Assembly: GCA_037447605.1 (NCBI GenBank)
Contig: CM074808.1
Coordinates: 2,698,407-2,762,406 of the forward strand
Length of the DNA: 64,000 bases
Reading direction: 5' to 3'
Origin: Zygnema circumcarinatum
Lineage: Eukaryota > Streptophyta > Zygnematophyceae > Zygnematales > Zygnemataceae
Made by a program: the position numbers and the translations under genes. Shown here one piece after another: positions 12,839 to 29,716 of this stretch. Each line of letters begins with the position of its first letter. The stretch's first letter is position 1. Below the pieces are notes generated by a model, which did not search any database, had not been told where the DNA came from, and was given only the letters and a program-made list of their open reading frames with translations.

Positions 12839-15800
12839 TCAGACAGTCACCTCCTCTTCCAGTCTCTGAATTTCCTCGTGATTGTCAGAGGCGGCCAATG
12901 GGAAGACAGATGCTCTCGCGAATTGTGACGGCTCTCCTGCCTCCAGTCTCGGTCTGGCCTCCTTCCGCCGCTGCACCTCCAAGTAAATGAGAAGAGCAGT
13001 GATGTCCGCCGGGTTGACTCCTCCCACACGTGACGCCTGGCCGATGTTTATTGGCCGAATCTGTCCAAGGGCGGAGGACGGGGAAGGACCATTTAGAATG
13101 TGAAAAAGGGGGACAGAAAGACTACTCTCACGAAATTAGGCGGACTACATAACCTTACCGACGTACAAATTGGGTTTTACAACCCTAAATTTTATCCACT
13201 CTTTCTGTCTCTCTCTCCTCCCCCCTTCCCAGGTATAAGGATCGCTTTCTCTTTCAGGAAAGCAGACATTCACGAATGTAAGGTGGAGAAGAATACTCGT
13301 GATAATTTCTCTCGAGCTTCCATAGAAAGAGTGGAAATTGAATAGTAGTCGAGATCTGGTGGGAGAGTCTTGTGATGTTTCTGTGCAGTCTGTGGAAGCC
13401 ATGATCGATTAGCAGGATCAGCACAAGACTCCACGAACAATGATAGGCACATATAAACACATTCCTGAATCGCGGAGGATATACTTGAAAGCATGCCTTC
13501 GGTCAAAACTTGCAGGAAAAAAGGCCGATTCTGTCCTGAGAACCATATTGCATGTTGAGGATAATAAGTATGGGACCTACCTGCTGAAGCTGTTGCTGTT
13601 GGCGCATAACAAAGCCTGCATACTTTATGTCGATCTCAACGCACTCTTTCTCCACTGATGACAGTGTATCATTACCCAATTCATAACGCTCCAATATATC
13701 GTAATGTACATGCGGACGACGCAAAATGTTTTCTAACGTGGTCGAAACTTTCAGAGCCTGACCGGATACTTCCGTGATCTCGACTCCAGCAGGGTGATTC
13801 ACTGCCCACTCAGAGAATGACGGCTGTAAGTTCACGTCCGAGCGTTTGTGTTTGAATAAGTGCTGATTGATTGACCCTACCGTTCAAGTTCCAACAGCAA
13901 CTCTCTTTATCCCTGACCCTTTCCACAGACTGTTCCTTTCCAGCTAAAACTTAGAATGCCAATGGCAGCTCCCTCCCTATATGTCCTCACCGTCTATTCG
14001 AGACACTTGCAGGCGCTGCTTCTCTCGCGATATCCGCTGCTGTTTTGCTTCAAACGCTTGCCATCTCCTGTCGCTGATGAGACCCCACTCTTTGCCAAGA
14101 GGGGTCAGCCGGCTGTCAGCATTGTCTGCTCGCAAAAGGAGTCGATATTCTGACCGGCTGTTTCCCAAAGGCACACCCAAGATCAGAGCAGCAGCTAGGC
14201 AACGTTAGAAAAATAAACAGAGGAGTAGAGGAAATGGATGCCCTGTCATAGCGACTGTTCTCATTGTACATACACATTCTCTACCATACGCCCTATATCG
14301 CCCTGTATTCTCATCGTTTAAATTCTATTCGGTTGACAGTATGTTCATATTTTCTCTGCAATGGCGTCCTCCACTTCGACTGCATCGAACTAGCATGGAA
14401 TCAAGTCTAACAAATTAGGTCACTTGACAACTTGAGAACCGGCTCACAGACCAACACAGCCGGAAAATCTCGCCTGTTATCAAATGCTGTGAGAAAGAAA
14501 TTACCTTGTGAGCATGCGGTAAGGTTCTCGGAGGTCTTTGGTGACAAGATCATCAATTAGGGTTCCAATGAAGCTGCTTTCTCTCTCAAGCACAACGAGT
14601 GGCTTTCCAGCTGCCAGCCGTGCCGCATTCAGTCCAGCAACCAGACCCTGTAACCACAACAGAAAACATTTTCAAAAACAAAATCTTTCTCCACTCGAAG
14701 ATCAGTAAAAAAAAAACGAAGCCATTCTAAATAGTCCAACTGAAATCGACATCCACATCATTCTCCCTAGAAAGGCATCCCAATCTTAGCAATCTCAATG
14801 CCCTTCCTGACTCTCCACAAGACGCAGTTCCACCATCACCTCTAGGACGCATCAGATGCTTGGATGTAAACAAAACCCCATGTTTTGAATGCTGTACCTG
14901 CGCTGCTGCCTCCTCATAGCCGGTTGTCCCGTTGATCTGCCCGGAGAAAAAAAGACCCTCCACTCTTTTGGTCATGAGGGTCCGTTCACACTGGTGTGCT
15001 GGCAGATAGTCGTATTCAACAGCATATGCAGGTCTCAACATGGCGCACTTTTCCAGCCCTGGGAGTGTTCTCAACAGTGCAAGCTGTATTTTTTCAGGCA
15101 GTCCCGTGGAGAAGCCTTGCACGTAAATTTCAGGTACAGTTCGTCCCTCAGGTTCAAGAAAAACCTGGTGGGACTCCTTGTCCTTAAACCGTACAATCTA
15201 CAAAGAACATCACATGAGACCCGGAAGGATAAGAAACTCAGCTGGAAATAGGGAACTCCAACAAATGATCGTAGAGCAAAGGTAAAAATAGGCGAAAAAA
15301 GGGAAAAACAAGAACAAGACGAAGGGCACAAATTAAGGGAGTTTGCACCAACTAATGTTTTGAATCCCACAACCCCAACCTACCACAGTACACTTCCATG
15401 ACAGAAAGATGGGTAGTTAGGTTCTAAATCCCCTGTAACCTACCGCAGAGCATGCACATACCTTATCTTCTATCGAAGGGCAGTAACGCGGACCCTTGCT
15501 GGCAGCCCACCCTCCATATGTGGGGGTCTCATGGAGACTTTCTGTAATTATACGATGCGTCTCCGAAGTAGTTCTTGTCAAGTAGCAACTCATTTGCTCC
15601 CTCTCCACGTGTGCCTCCTCATCAAAACTGAACCATCGCACCTGCCTTCGGCCGGCCCCATTTTGCGCCTATCAGCCTCAGCAGCAGCAGCAGCACCATT
15701 TGAAGCATATCAAGCAAGCATGCTCTTACTAATGGCAGCGTCTAAGTCGGCCATATCTTATGTCTTCTTGAGCTGTAGATACATCAGTCCTTAGTTTGGT

Positions 15801-18610
15801 CATAATGTGAGTTCTTGCAGTGTCTGAAGCCCTCCCCACCTCCTCATCTCCTGGTTGTTCTTCCAACCCTGAGTAGTCAATGGTCCGCATATCCACCCTT
15901 GCAGGGGTGCCTGTTTTGAGTCTGTCCGTTTCAAATCCAAGCTTTCGTAAATTTTCTGTGAGTCCCTCTGATGCTCCTTCCCCAGCACGGCCGGCAGCCA
16001 TGGATGCTCTTCCAACCCATATGCGCCCACTCATAAATGTACCTGCATTCACAAAGACAGGTTCTTTGAAATAGCATAGGAGCAACAAAAGAACGAATGA
16101 TCACAAACCTCTCGCACTTCAATTAGTTTTTTCCAACTAATTCCATGGGAAGCATTCTCAATGCTTCCCATGGAACGAATCCAGTATGTGGTATTTGCAT
16201 CCCACATGGATCATCGGCAGACCATGTTCGCTAACTTCTGGAAGGAAAGATACCACTGTACTAGTTGGAGCACGAAAGTGAAAAAAGCAATGGAGCTGCA
16301 TGCAGGCTTCGAACGTTTAGCACTCTGAGGTAATAAAAATATAGTCATTGTATGAACCTCCTGCAGCATCGGCAGCTGCAGCAAGCAACGACAAGGACAG
16401 CATTCCTTTTTGCAGAGTCATAGTCTCCTGTGCCATTGACAGCCTCTCAGCTGTCCGATACACGAGAAAGCAGCTCTGCATAATATCGACAGGGCTTACG
16501 CAGGGATGAATTACAACAGACAAACTCAATTCACAAGGAAACAATCATGGATTAATGCTGCTTCAAGAACTTTAAAGATGGATCACACCTAATCACTCTA
16601 GAAGCACATCAGAGAAAGCGTTGTATGCCATGTCAATCCCTTCTCAAACATGTGCATGAGCATCACCTGTCGTCAAAACTAGAGCCGCTGTACGATAGCA
16701 CACGCCAAAGAATGTACGGAGGCCGGCCACATTGTCGTTAGGCCCAAGCAAGACTTCCGTAGCCATGGCTTCTCGGATTTGGAGGTTGGGAGCACTGCAG
16801 AGGACCTTGGCGCAGTGAGCACAGAATGCAGTGAGAAGAAAGAAAAGATTGGAAATGGACCATCCCAGAAACCAGACTGGCAAGATGGGCAATGAGTATG
16901 GCGACAAGAGCAGATGCAACCATCATTTGACGACAAAGCACTTATCGAAATGTAGGTCAGAGTCAACCCTCACATTCATTCAGCTGCTGTAAGAGCTATA
17001 TAAGAAATCAAAGTAGGAGGGCATGTCTTTACTTTTCCACAACTCTCCTCATCTCGCTCGCATACTCTCGCTTATCAGTTTGTGCTCGCAGCGCCCACAC
17101 TGCAGGACCCTTCGACCGATTCAAGACCCTCTTCTGCAGATAGCACCTGCATGTACAAGAGCATCTTCCGTCAAAAACGACATGGTGTAAGCCAAGGCAG
17201 GTTGCTTCTGCCAGACAATGAATATCAGCGAACAATAACAATGACAATGACAAGAAAATCATAACTCACCTGTCAGCCATTTTCCCAATCTCTCCACCCA
17301 GAGCATCTGTCTCATGAACGAGCTGAGATTTGGCAGGCCCTCCTACAGCAGGATTACAAGGCTGCCACGTTGCAAAAGCCACATTTTCCATCAACGGTAT
17401 TAGTTCTCAGAAAAGTCACAAAGACTTTCCTACGAGTAGCGTTTCGATAACCTTAAGTCAACGTTCCTTCTTACACCGTACTGTATTGCCATCAATCTGA
17501 GCTCAATTCCCTGAAGTTCCAATTATGTTTACAACATGCAAGCCCGCTGATTTCCCCCACAACAGGACAAGTTGTACCTGCCAACCTATCTTGTCAAGAT
17601 TGAGTGTCAGAAGGAGGGTCTTTGCACCCTGACGCGATGCAGCAAGCGCAGCCTCACAGCCTGCATGGCCTCCTCCAACTACGATAACGTCGTAATATTC
17701 ATCGCTTTCTGAAAGAGCACCTGCAGCCAGAACAAAATATTTGGGAATCAAGAAGTAGCAAGAGAAACGAGAACCGACTGCAAACGAGCAACAACAATTC
17801 CGAAGGCAAGGGCAAATGAAGGAGTACCCTGAGAGAAAGAAGCTGTAGCTGCAGGCCTGGTGTAGTTCAAGCATGGTGGCCCCCTCCTTAAATGTCTTCC
17901 TCTCCACCCCAATCTGGACTCTGCATCGAAAGAATCTCGTCATCTAATGCAGACCAATCTGAGGGCTTGCAAACTGGAGCGTCATCCTTTCTCTGTCAAT
18001 TCAAGGCTTTTTGATTCTGCATGCCGAAAGCTAGCCTCAAATTCAGAAACTGCTGACACTCATCATTTCAACCGACTCCTCTGTAAGAAAACAAGAGGTT
18101 GGTCTGCTAATCCACGAGAGGCCATCCAAAAAAAATAGCGGAAGAAAACTCCAATTCATGCTCGACAAGAATGAACTTCCTCCCATCCATACCTGACGGT
18201 GAAATAGTTGAGGAATTCCTTTGCAACACAGGATTGATCTGGGAAAGGCACTTGGTCCAACTCTCTCCATGAAAATGTTTCTTGCATGCAGATTCACAAG
18301 GTCTCGCCTGCCCGATCCAAACCTTCAATTTCTTCGTTCAGACTGTCTCCATAGAAAGACATCAGGCAAATGGAGGGACCAGACAGCAAGCTGCAAAAAG
18401 AATCCACACCTTTACTCCAAAAAAGGAAGTACGTGACAACGATTCCTCGCAGTGGCCTGCAATGATATTTTGCTGACAACTGTGTGAACCGAACAAAGAG
18501 GCGGTAGACGCTGCTGCAAGATGTCTCCTCCTCAATCCACAAAGCCGCGGTAATCGGGGCAGATCCAACCGCGACAACCCAAAGCCCGGTGGCCTGCAAG
18601 ACACAGTCAT
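12839..18610 (-). CDS. MnmG: Organellar tRNA U34 carboxymethylaminomethyl-modifying enzyme MnmG (GidA/MTO1), 14 exons
   Basis: Exons on the minus strand: 18610-18433, 17920-17828, 17720-17578, 17361-17270, 17146-17033, 16794-16667, 16042-15840, 15641-15462, 15197-14898, 14647-14505, 14157-14007, 13823-13581, 13380-13297, 13060-12839. All joins are in phase and give about 757 residues. An Arg/Ser/Leu-rich N-terminus (about the first 95 residues) resembles an organelle transit peptide. The FAD-binding motif [14 protein letters not shown] follows, then [24 protein letters not shown] and [11 protein letters not shown]. Later come [30 protein letters not shown] and the C-terminal IGQASRVGG with PADITALL. 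Together with MnmE, the enzyme installs the cmnm5-type modification on wobble uridine 34 of organellar tRNAs, using FAD and methylenetetrahydrofolate. The catalytic core is certain. The first two exons are inferred from phase and transit-like composition. Mitochondrial versus plastid targeting cannot be settled by eye. Confidence 0.93.
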
Positions 18611-19825
18611 AACTCCATTCAGAGTGGCGAGCAATGCAGAATGGCGGCTGGTTACCCTCCCTACTTTCTTTCATACCCCCTCCCTCTCTCTCTCTCTCTC
18701 CACACCCTTTCCTCTTTCTCTCTATCTCTCCCTTTCTAACTTCTTTCTCTCTGCACCGCTCTGGCCCGAGCCACGCCCACCCCTCTTCCGGCCCTGACTG
18801 AAATCCCATCCGCTTTCCTATTCCTATGCCTGACTAACGGCCCACATGTTGTTCATACCCTAATTATAACCGCCTCATCTTCTCTCCGATCTAGTCCAAT
18901 GAAGTATAGCCTCTTCGCTCCTTATCGCCTTGAATTGCCTCTCAATCCGGCAATTCAGCGCCAATATTTTCATTATTTCATTCCCCTTCTAAGCCCCGGC
19001 CTTTCTCAACATCTGCCTTCACTATAATTAAAATTGCCTTCAACAACGGGGACTCAGTCTCTCTTCGTAAACACTCTTCTCCTCAATGCCCATACCGCTG
19101 CTAAGGCAAACATCTTCCTCGTACAATATCTCAGCACTGCCATTTTCTCCGTTTGAGCCTCCAATTATACTGGCTTGCTTATCCACCCTCCAACAAAATT
19201 GTATCCCCTCTCCTCTACCCATGCACTGCCCGAATTCCTCCCACTATCTCCAACTCAAATCCTCTCATTCTCGTATGCAGAACCCTACCTCTCCAGTTCT
19301 ACCCTCACTGCCTTCCCCAAGCACCCCCTGAATTCCACCACTTTGTTTCCTCCCCCCCTACACAACTCTTAATCGTAAAACCCAACCCTTCTAAGCGACA
19401 AGCAGTGCAGCAGCCCTCACATTGTGGAGGTGACGTGGCCCATAACGTGCCTGACGCCGCAGCCACTCAGGCTCCTTCCAGTGCGCGTCCCCCCCCCGCC
19501 AGCCGGGGCCTGTGGCCCTCCAAAGGCCCCCTCCCGCCCCCCATGGCTGCCGCCTGCGCCCGACTGCTCGGCCGCTGCGCTGGCCTTCTCACTCTCACAG
19601 CAGGGCCAGCAGAGCTAGCAGCCTGGACTGCTTCACAAATGGGGGACTCGTTCTCAGCTCACGAACGGTCACAGCAAATCAAACTCCGTATTGTCTGCAA
19701 TTTCAGACCACATTTGTAAAGAGTACGGCTTCTTAATAATAGGAGCGCTAAGAATGAGTTTTGCGCTATTGGGTCTCAGGAGTCTTGGTGCCGGCTCTAA
19801 ACCTCGCGACGAAAACTCCAGTGAG

Positions 19826-19853
19826 GTACGGTACGAGCAGGGGTGTACCGTAC
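19826..19853. repeat. Perfect 9-bp inverted repeat, GTACGGTAC / GTACCGTAC
   Basis: The two arms (19826-19834 and 19845-19853) are exact reverse complements with a 10-base spacer. Further GTAC and TACGG words surround them. It may be a protein-binding palindrome or the remnant of a mobile element terminus. Nothing in the sequence decides between these. Confidence 0.55.
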
Positions 19854-20714
19854 GACTATCCGTACAGGTTGTGGGCGGAATTTCAGGGTTCGGAAATCCG
19901 AGTTTGCTTGTGCGCAGTTTTGGCCGTAGACCGGGATACTGTACTGTAACTGTAACCCGTACAGAGAAAATCCGGATCCCTTACAGTACTACCAATAATT
20001 TGAACAATTGAATAATTAAAGATTTTGGCTGTTCAAAAACAAAAAAACTTCAACTAGCGTTTGAAAAGAAAAACTGTTTCCTCTTTAGTTTTTTTCCTTT
20101 CTTTTGACCATCCTTGTTCGAATGCGAATTTAATACGAAACCAATTGAATATTAATCAATTCTCGTCATGTTCAATTTCAATTTACTTTGCATCCACCAA
20201 TCATCAATGAGATTTGACAAATCACGAAAATTGAAAATTTTCCTCCCGCGTTCAAATTTTGCCCATTTTCATTTCAGTACCGTATTAAAATCGTTCATAT
20301 CGCGAAAAAAATCGTACGGCAAAAATTGGGCGGGACCTAAGCAAATCTCGCAGATTGCTTGAATCCTACGTGGCAAATCTACACGTGTAACCGAACAGAT
20401 TGAGACTCTGAACTTCTGAACATTGTTTTATATTGTTCAATATGAAAAACTTTTGACCTCGGGGTGTTCAAAAGTTCAAACCGTTCCATTTGAACATTGA
20501 AAATTCCAAAAAAAAAGTTCAATTGTTCAAAGTAACAATGGTAGTAGGGGTAATTGGAAAAGGCAACTCTGAAACACTCCCTCTCCCTCTCTCTCTCTTC
20601 ACTCTCTCTGCGTTTTGTGATTGTGGACGTTTATTTGATAATGCCAATTCCATATCCCTTAAGGAATCTTCCCCTTCTAGCCTAGAAGAAGTAGATTCCC
20701 ATTTGTATAGGCTT

Positions 20715-20822
20715 TTCTTTTGTGTCCTTAGGTCCTTCGTGACCGGTTCCTTTGGTTCCCCATGTTGATTTCAACCATGCACATTTGAGGGCCTCGCCAT
20801 CCTGAGACCAATGCCGTTTCTC
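20715..20822. repeat. Dispersed repeat, copy 1
   Basis: About 108 bases here resemble 63294-63409, at roughly three-quarters to four-fifths identity by eye. Shared words include TCCTTAGGTCCTT, GTGACC, GTTCC, CCATG and ATTTGA. Read on the minus strand, one frame gives related peptides in both copies (GEALKCAWLKS here), so the family may be a decayed coding element. No terminal repeats or target-site duplications were recognised. Confidence 0.6.
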
Positions 20823-21343
20823 TTGACTTCTAGGGCTTGGGGATCTTGAAAAGGGAACTACCTTACAAAGAGGGACCAGCATCCCCTACTTTGAAGTATG
20901 ACATTCTGAAATATGAAGTTTGCAAACCAAGAGGCCGTTTTTTCCCGAAAAACCAGGTTTGCCGCGAAAAGGTTTGCTAGTTTGCTGGTTTGCTGGTGCT
21001 GGAAAAAGTGTGCCGCGGCTGCACGCAATCTGGCAGCGTCCGCTTTCCAGGGCCCTGGAGCGCCTGCGTCTGACACGTGGCACTGCCCTGCAAGGCGCCA
21101 TGGCTGCGACTCGCTGGCAGACCGCGCACAACCGCGCTGCCTCCTTGTGCTGAGGGGAGGGCCCCCTTGCATTGGGAAGGAAGAAGAGTATCCGGCACAA
21201 GCTCCACGGGCTTGAATTAACGTTCAGAACGAGAGAACTTTGAGCCGAAGCCGTTGCCGGACTCGTAATCGTTTGCGTAATTTTCCTTTTTACAACAATT
21301 TTTTGATTGATATTTAGACAGCAGAGCGTCACTGTTGTACAAG

Positions 21344-25830
<4,487 letters not shown>

Positions 25831-26898
25831 GGTTCTGAAAGAAGCCGCAGGTGAGTGCTACTCGTAGATGTCGGCGGGGGTGATGGTGCAGATAACAAGC
25901 GCTACATCAGGTGCTTGGTTCTGGTAGGTTCTTGGTAAAGTCAACTTGTAAATCTTCGTTGGCCACTAGGAATCTTTGATTCTTAAGTGTATGGCTTCTA
26001 GGGCCTGTACCATGCACTGAGGCAAATGTTTAGTACAAACCTCTGCTTAAATTCCATGTCTTGAATGGAGGCTTGAGGTTTTCACAGTTTCAGTTTTGAC
26101 TTTGCAATCAGAACATCGATAATAAGGTTCTGCAAATGCGGAGCTTCTCCTCTGAAGCCCGTCGTTGAAGGTTTCGCAACTTTCATGCTGAATGCGCTGC
26201 CTCGTTTCTGTATGCCATGCACCCCCGTGCTTTATTCTATGAGTCTCAGATTTTGTCTATTGGGATTCACTGTCGACGAATAGTGTAGTAGTGGAAAAAG
26301 GAATGCAAATTTCCTTTCAGTAGAAGAAGTTTCTCGCCTTCAGAGAGAACGTCGCACAAAAGCTTCAACCAGGTCACACGGGTAAAAGGCAAATTAGGGA
26401 AACGATGGCTGCCGTACTATGAGAAGCCGCAGAGCCGTCTTCGTCAGAATTCGCTCAAAGCGCAAAGCAGCGCTCATTCAAGTTTCCTGCAAGGACAGAT
26501 TTTTTGTGAGCCTGAGCCTAACTTTCAGAAAGAAGCTGCTCAATGCAATAAAATAAAGAAGTAAAAAAACAGAAGAAAGCAGAGAAAGCATCGTAAATTT
26601 TTCTGAAGTCGAGGTTGCCATAAAAACCCTAAAAAACCGTGCGATTGGCCGAGATTCTTCGGTGTTTTCGCACATCTTGCAATTCCTTTCTGTGGCTTGA
26701 AAGGACATTTTTCACTTCTCTTCAACGCTGTCTCATCGCACTTCACTTCGTGAGAACAGGCACGAAAGTGTTCTGCAATAGAGAGAAGGCATGAAGTAAT
26801 CGCAGATTGGAGGGCTGTAAAGCGTTACAGGGCTTCAAATGCAAATTTCTTATCCTCTTTTCCTATAGAGCTGAGTTGCAATCAAGTCTGAAAGGCAG
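25831..26898. other. Intergenic region, KDM4 3' side to RBFA
   Basis: Presumed KDM4 3' untranslated region and RBFA promoter. A possible splice donor (GTGAGT at about 25852) follows the stop codon, so a 3' untranslated intron is possible. No protein-like frame or other element was recognised. Confidence 0.45.
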
Positions 26899-27981
26899 AT
26901 GTGGCTGTCAAGGCGAACACAAGCGCTGCCGAGCCTCCTTCGGTCCGTTTGGCCGAACCCGCCGCTGCTGCGGCCCCTTCAGCACGCTGCAGGGCGAGGG
27001 GAGGAGAGGGAGGCCAGTCGGGGAGGAGGGGAACCGGGCTTGAGTGTGAGGCAGAAGCGGATAGGCTCGCAGCTGCGAGCTGCGCTCTGCCATGAGCTGC
27101 AGAACGGGCCTATGAGGGACCAGCTGCTGCAGACTTGCGGGTTCTGCATCCATGAGGTCAGAGGGCCCTTCCATGCGCGAGTGTCGCAGCAGCAAATTCA
27201 AGACATGGTGAATGCATCGCTGTCAAATTGTCAGAGACTATAGAGTTACACTGTAGACAACATAAAAGAAATTGTGTTAAAAATGGAAACGTTTTAGCTA
27301 TGCAAAGCCAGGGCAAAGCTCATCGAATGGGAGCTGAAACCATTGTCTGGAGTCTGGGGAATGACGTTTGATGACGGTATTGTAGGTGCCTGGAAAGAAA
27401 TCATTGCTGTAGTCTCTGGCTAGGTGTCCTCTTGCTGAAGTGCCTTTCTGAAATTTGACAGGGTCCGATGAATTTGTTGCTGCATGAACACGGTTCTCTG
27501 TCGACTACTTCAGGTGTCCTCTGAAATTGATGGTTTTCATGGCTCTTCGTCCCAGTTATGGTTCAGAGAATACTCGTTCTCCTTAGATCTTTCTGCCGAA
27601 GTTGATGGTGCATTCGTACTATCTCCCTCCATTTCAAAGTGACTAGACGATCATCATTTATACTGTAAAGAGGGTAATTAAACGATTGTTGGCATTTCAC
27701 CTGTGGAGTTGACAAGAGCAATTGCTGCTCTGCAGGTTAGAATGAGTGACGACTTGCGAACAGCTCACATTCTGTGGTCTGCCTTTGGAGGCCACCGCAA
27801 GGAAGCTGATAAACACCTTCGACAGAACATGAACCGCTTGAGGAGTAGTATGTTTGAGCAATTAGCACTCCCATTCTCGCCCTTCTTGCAGTTCTGTGAA
27901 TACACCGAAAAAAGTGCAGAGCAAAAGCATGCTTTTGACCAGGCTTTTGAGAAGATAAACAGTGAAAAGGAGCCCTGTTAG
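26899..27981 (+). CDS. RBFA: Organellar ribosome-binding factor A, two exons
   Basis: Exon 1 is 26899-27156 and exon 2 is 27736-27981, joined in phase 0, for about 167 residues. The N-terminal 50 residues are Arg/Leu/Pro-rich and look like a transit peptide. The RbfA fold starts at VRQKRIGSQLRAAL, runs through GFCIHE at the end of exon 1, and continues as VRMSDDLRTAHILW in exon 2. The terminal helix region is LRSSMFEQLALPFSPFLQF. RbfA binds the small ribosomal subunit late in its assembly and helps mature the 3' end region of the small rRNA. Here the target is a mitochondrial or plastid ribosome. Neither exon is long enough to be obvious alone; the join makes the family clear. Exon 1 is very GC-rich. 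The start is the only upstream ATG in frame that gives a transit-like leader. Confidence 0.82.
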
Positions 27982-29716
27982 GAAAATTGTGTCGTTTCCA
28001 GTTTTGCGGAGGAAATGCTCTTGGCGGTTTGAGTAAAACTTGCTTGAGCAGGCATTCATTTTGCAAAAACTGGTGTCGAACCAGGATCGCATCTCCACTA
28101 TATTGTCAAAGCGTCATGAGGCAAATCATCAGATGCTATAGTCTGATGGAGAGCCATGTCTTCATATCTGGCGGCACTCTCCTGCGATGGAGACTACATG
28201 AGCTTTTAAAGAGCCCTGTTTTTGCAGTACAAGGTTTAGCTGTGTTAGGTCGTGAAATTTTAGGTCGAGTGAAGCCCACGTGGCCATGTCCCTTTCTCTC
28301 CCGGGGGAGGCCACAGGTCTGGATACACCTCCTCTGTACTGACTGCTCGTTCTGCGAAGGTCAAATAGAGCACATCCAGTGGAATTGAAGGCAATTCTTT
28401 CATCAGCTGTGGATGAGCCGCCTCTGGCAATGCGATTTTGAGTGTGGCAGTTTTGACTGCTTCGGATAAGGAAAATTGTATCGTTGACTAACTGAGAGGT
28501 GTTACTTCTCAGAACTTTACTAGATCGCGACCTCGTGAAGGAGTGCTGTAGAGCACTGAGACGACAGCCAGGAGAGAGGGAGTGCAGAGGTGCCATGAGA
28601 ACTGAGATATAAAGTGAGGGAAGGGGTGAAGGGGGACAATAGGGAGAGTGGAAGCATGCGCAACAAAGGCAACAAACCAACCAACCAACCATCCAACCAC
28701 ACCCGCAACAACAAAAGAGGAAGTTTCCACCACAGTTCATAGTATCTATTTCAAGGGTTTAGGGATTTCAGAAATTTAGGCTTTCAGGGATTTGGTTGGT
28801 TGCCTGTTAGCACGCCAGCACCCACGAATTTCCAAAGCTACGCACTTCGAATATCACAGTAATCCTGCCAGTGTATGGCTGAGAAACGTACCAATAAATT
28901 TCTGGAGATGGGAGTTATTTTCTAGCGTGATAATAACAACAATAAGGTAACGAGTAATTTTTACCAACTCTAAGAAGCGACTAACGAACCACACAATTCC
29001 TAAAACCGAAGTTGTATGTCCAAGATCAGACCTCAGGCCTTGCATAGAGACTCACTCATGACTTGACGAGTGAGACTCACTCATCCAACCCAATAATACT
29101 GTGAACACCCTCCTTTTCTATATATCTGCTAACCGACATTGCTCAAGGCCCATAGAACTGGCTCGTTTGAAAGTCTCTGAACCAAACATTCTCCTGCCAA
29201 TTACAGCAGCTATTCCCGCATAATCTAAGGCTTATGTACATGCAGCGCCTGCCAGTTAAACCCACCAGGAACCTTAAGTCTTCAAGAGACGACCAAACGG
29301 AAAGAATCTGCACCTTTTGCGTTTCATGGCGTTATTGAAAGTGGAGAAGCAGCGTTTTCAATTCGCCAGTTTCCCAGCCTCACGAATCTCCCTGCGCTGT
29401 TACAATAAGCTGAACATAAGGCCAGGCCATTGGTATAGAAGAAGTGAAGAATAGCCTCCGCAGAATTCTACTGTGAACTCAGCTGCAAGGGCTTGGGGTA
29501 ATGCCAAAGCCATTCTCTGATGTTTTAGCTCCACTTGTGAACATGTCCACTTCTGTATGGACTTTCAGGCGTAGGAATACATCTTTTGCCCTGACATTGA
29601 GAGCTACGGTAAAGCAAGTATCCTAAAAGACGGGTCTTTACCATGAAGGCGTTGGTCCTTTGAGGCATTGACAATCTGTACTTGAAAACGATAACTTCAA
29701 CACTCAAGTATTTTGC
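27982..29716. other. Convergent intergenic region, RBFA / COQ2
   Basis: About 1.7 kb between two 3' ends. A minus-strand open frame of 192 codons near 28162-28740 includes Trp/Gly/Cys-rich low-complexity sequence read from a CCAAC/ACCAAC simple repeat (about 28670-28705), and it resembles no family. A direct repeat GAGACTCACTCAT occurs at 29047-29059 and 29072-29084. No gene is called. Confidence 0.5.

Larger units (their letters stand above)
18611..21343. other. Divergent intergenic region between MnmG and KDM4
   Basis: About 2.7 kb without a recognisable gene. It contains a CT-rich tract (about 18658-18745) just upstream of MnmG, and long C/T-rich sequence to about 19380. A GTAC-rich palindromic patch lies near 19820-19860 and an AT-rich patch crowded with GTTCAA/TTGAAC near 20405-20540. 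A dispersed-repeat copy follows (20715-20822). The last 300 bases before the KDM4 start are probably its promoter and 5' untranslated region. Confidence 0.5.

Noticed and set aside
28162-28740. A 192-codon minus-strand open frame
   Set aside because: Its N-terminal half comes from a simple ACCAAC-type repeat and the rest shows no conserved motif or splice context.
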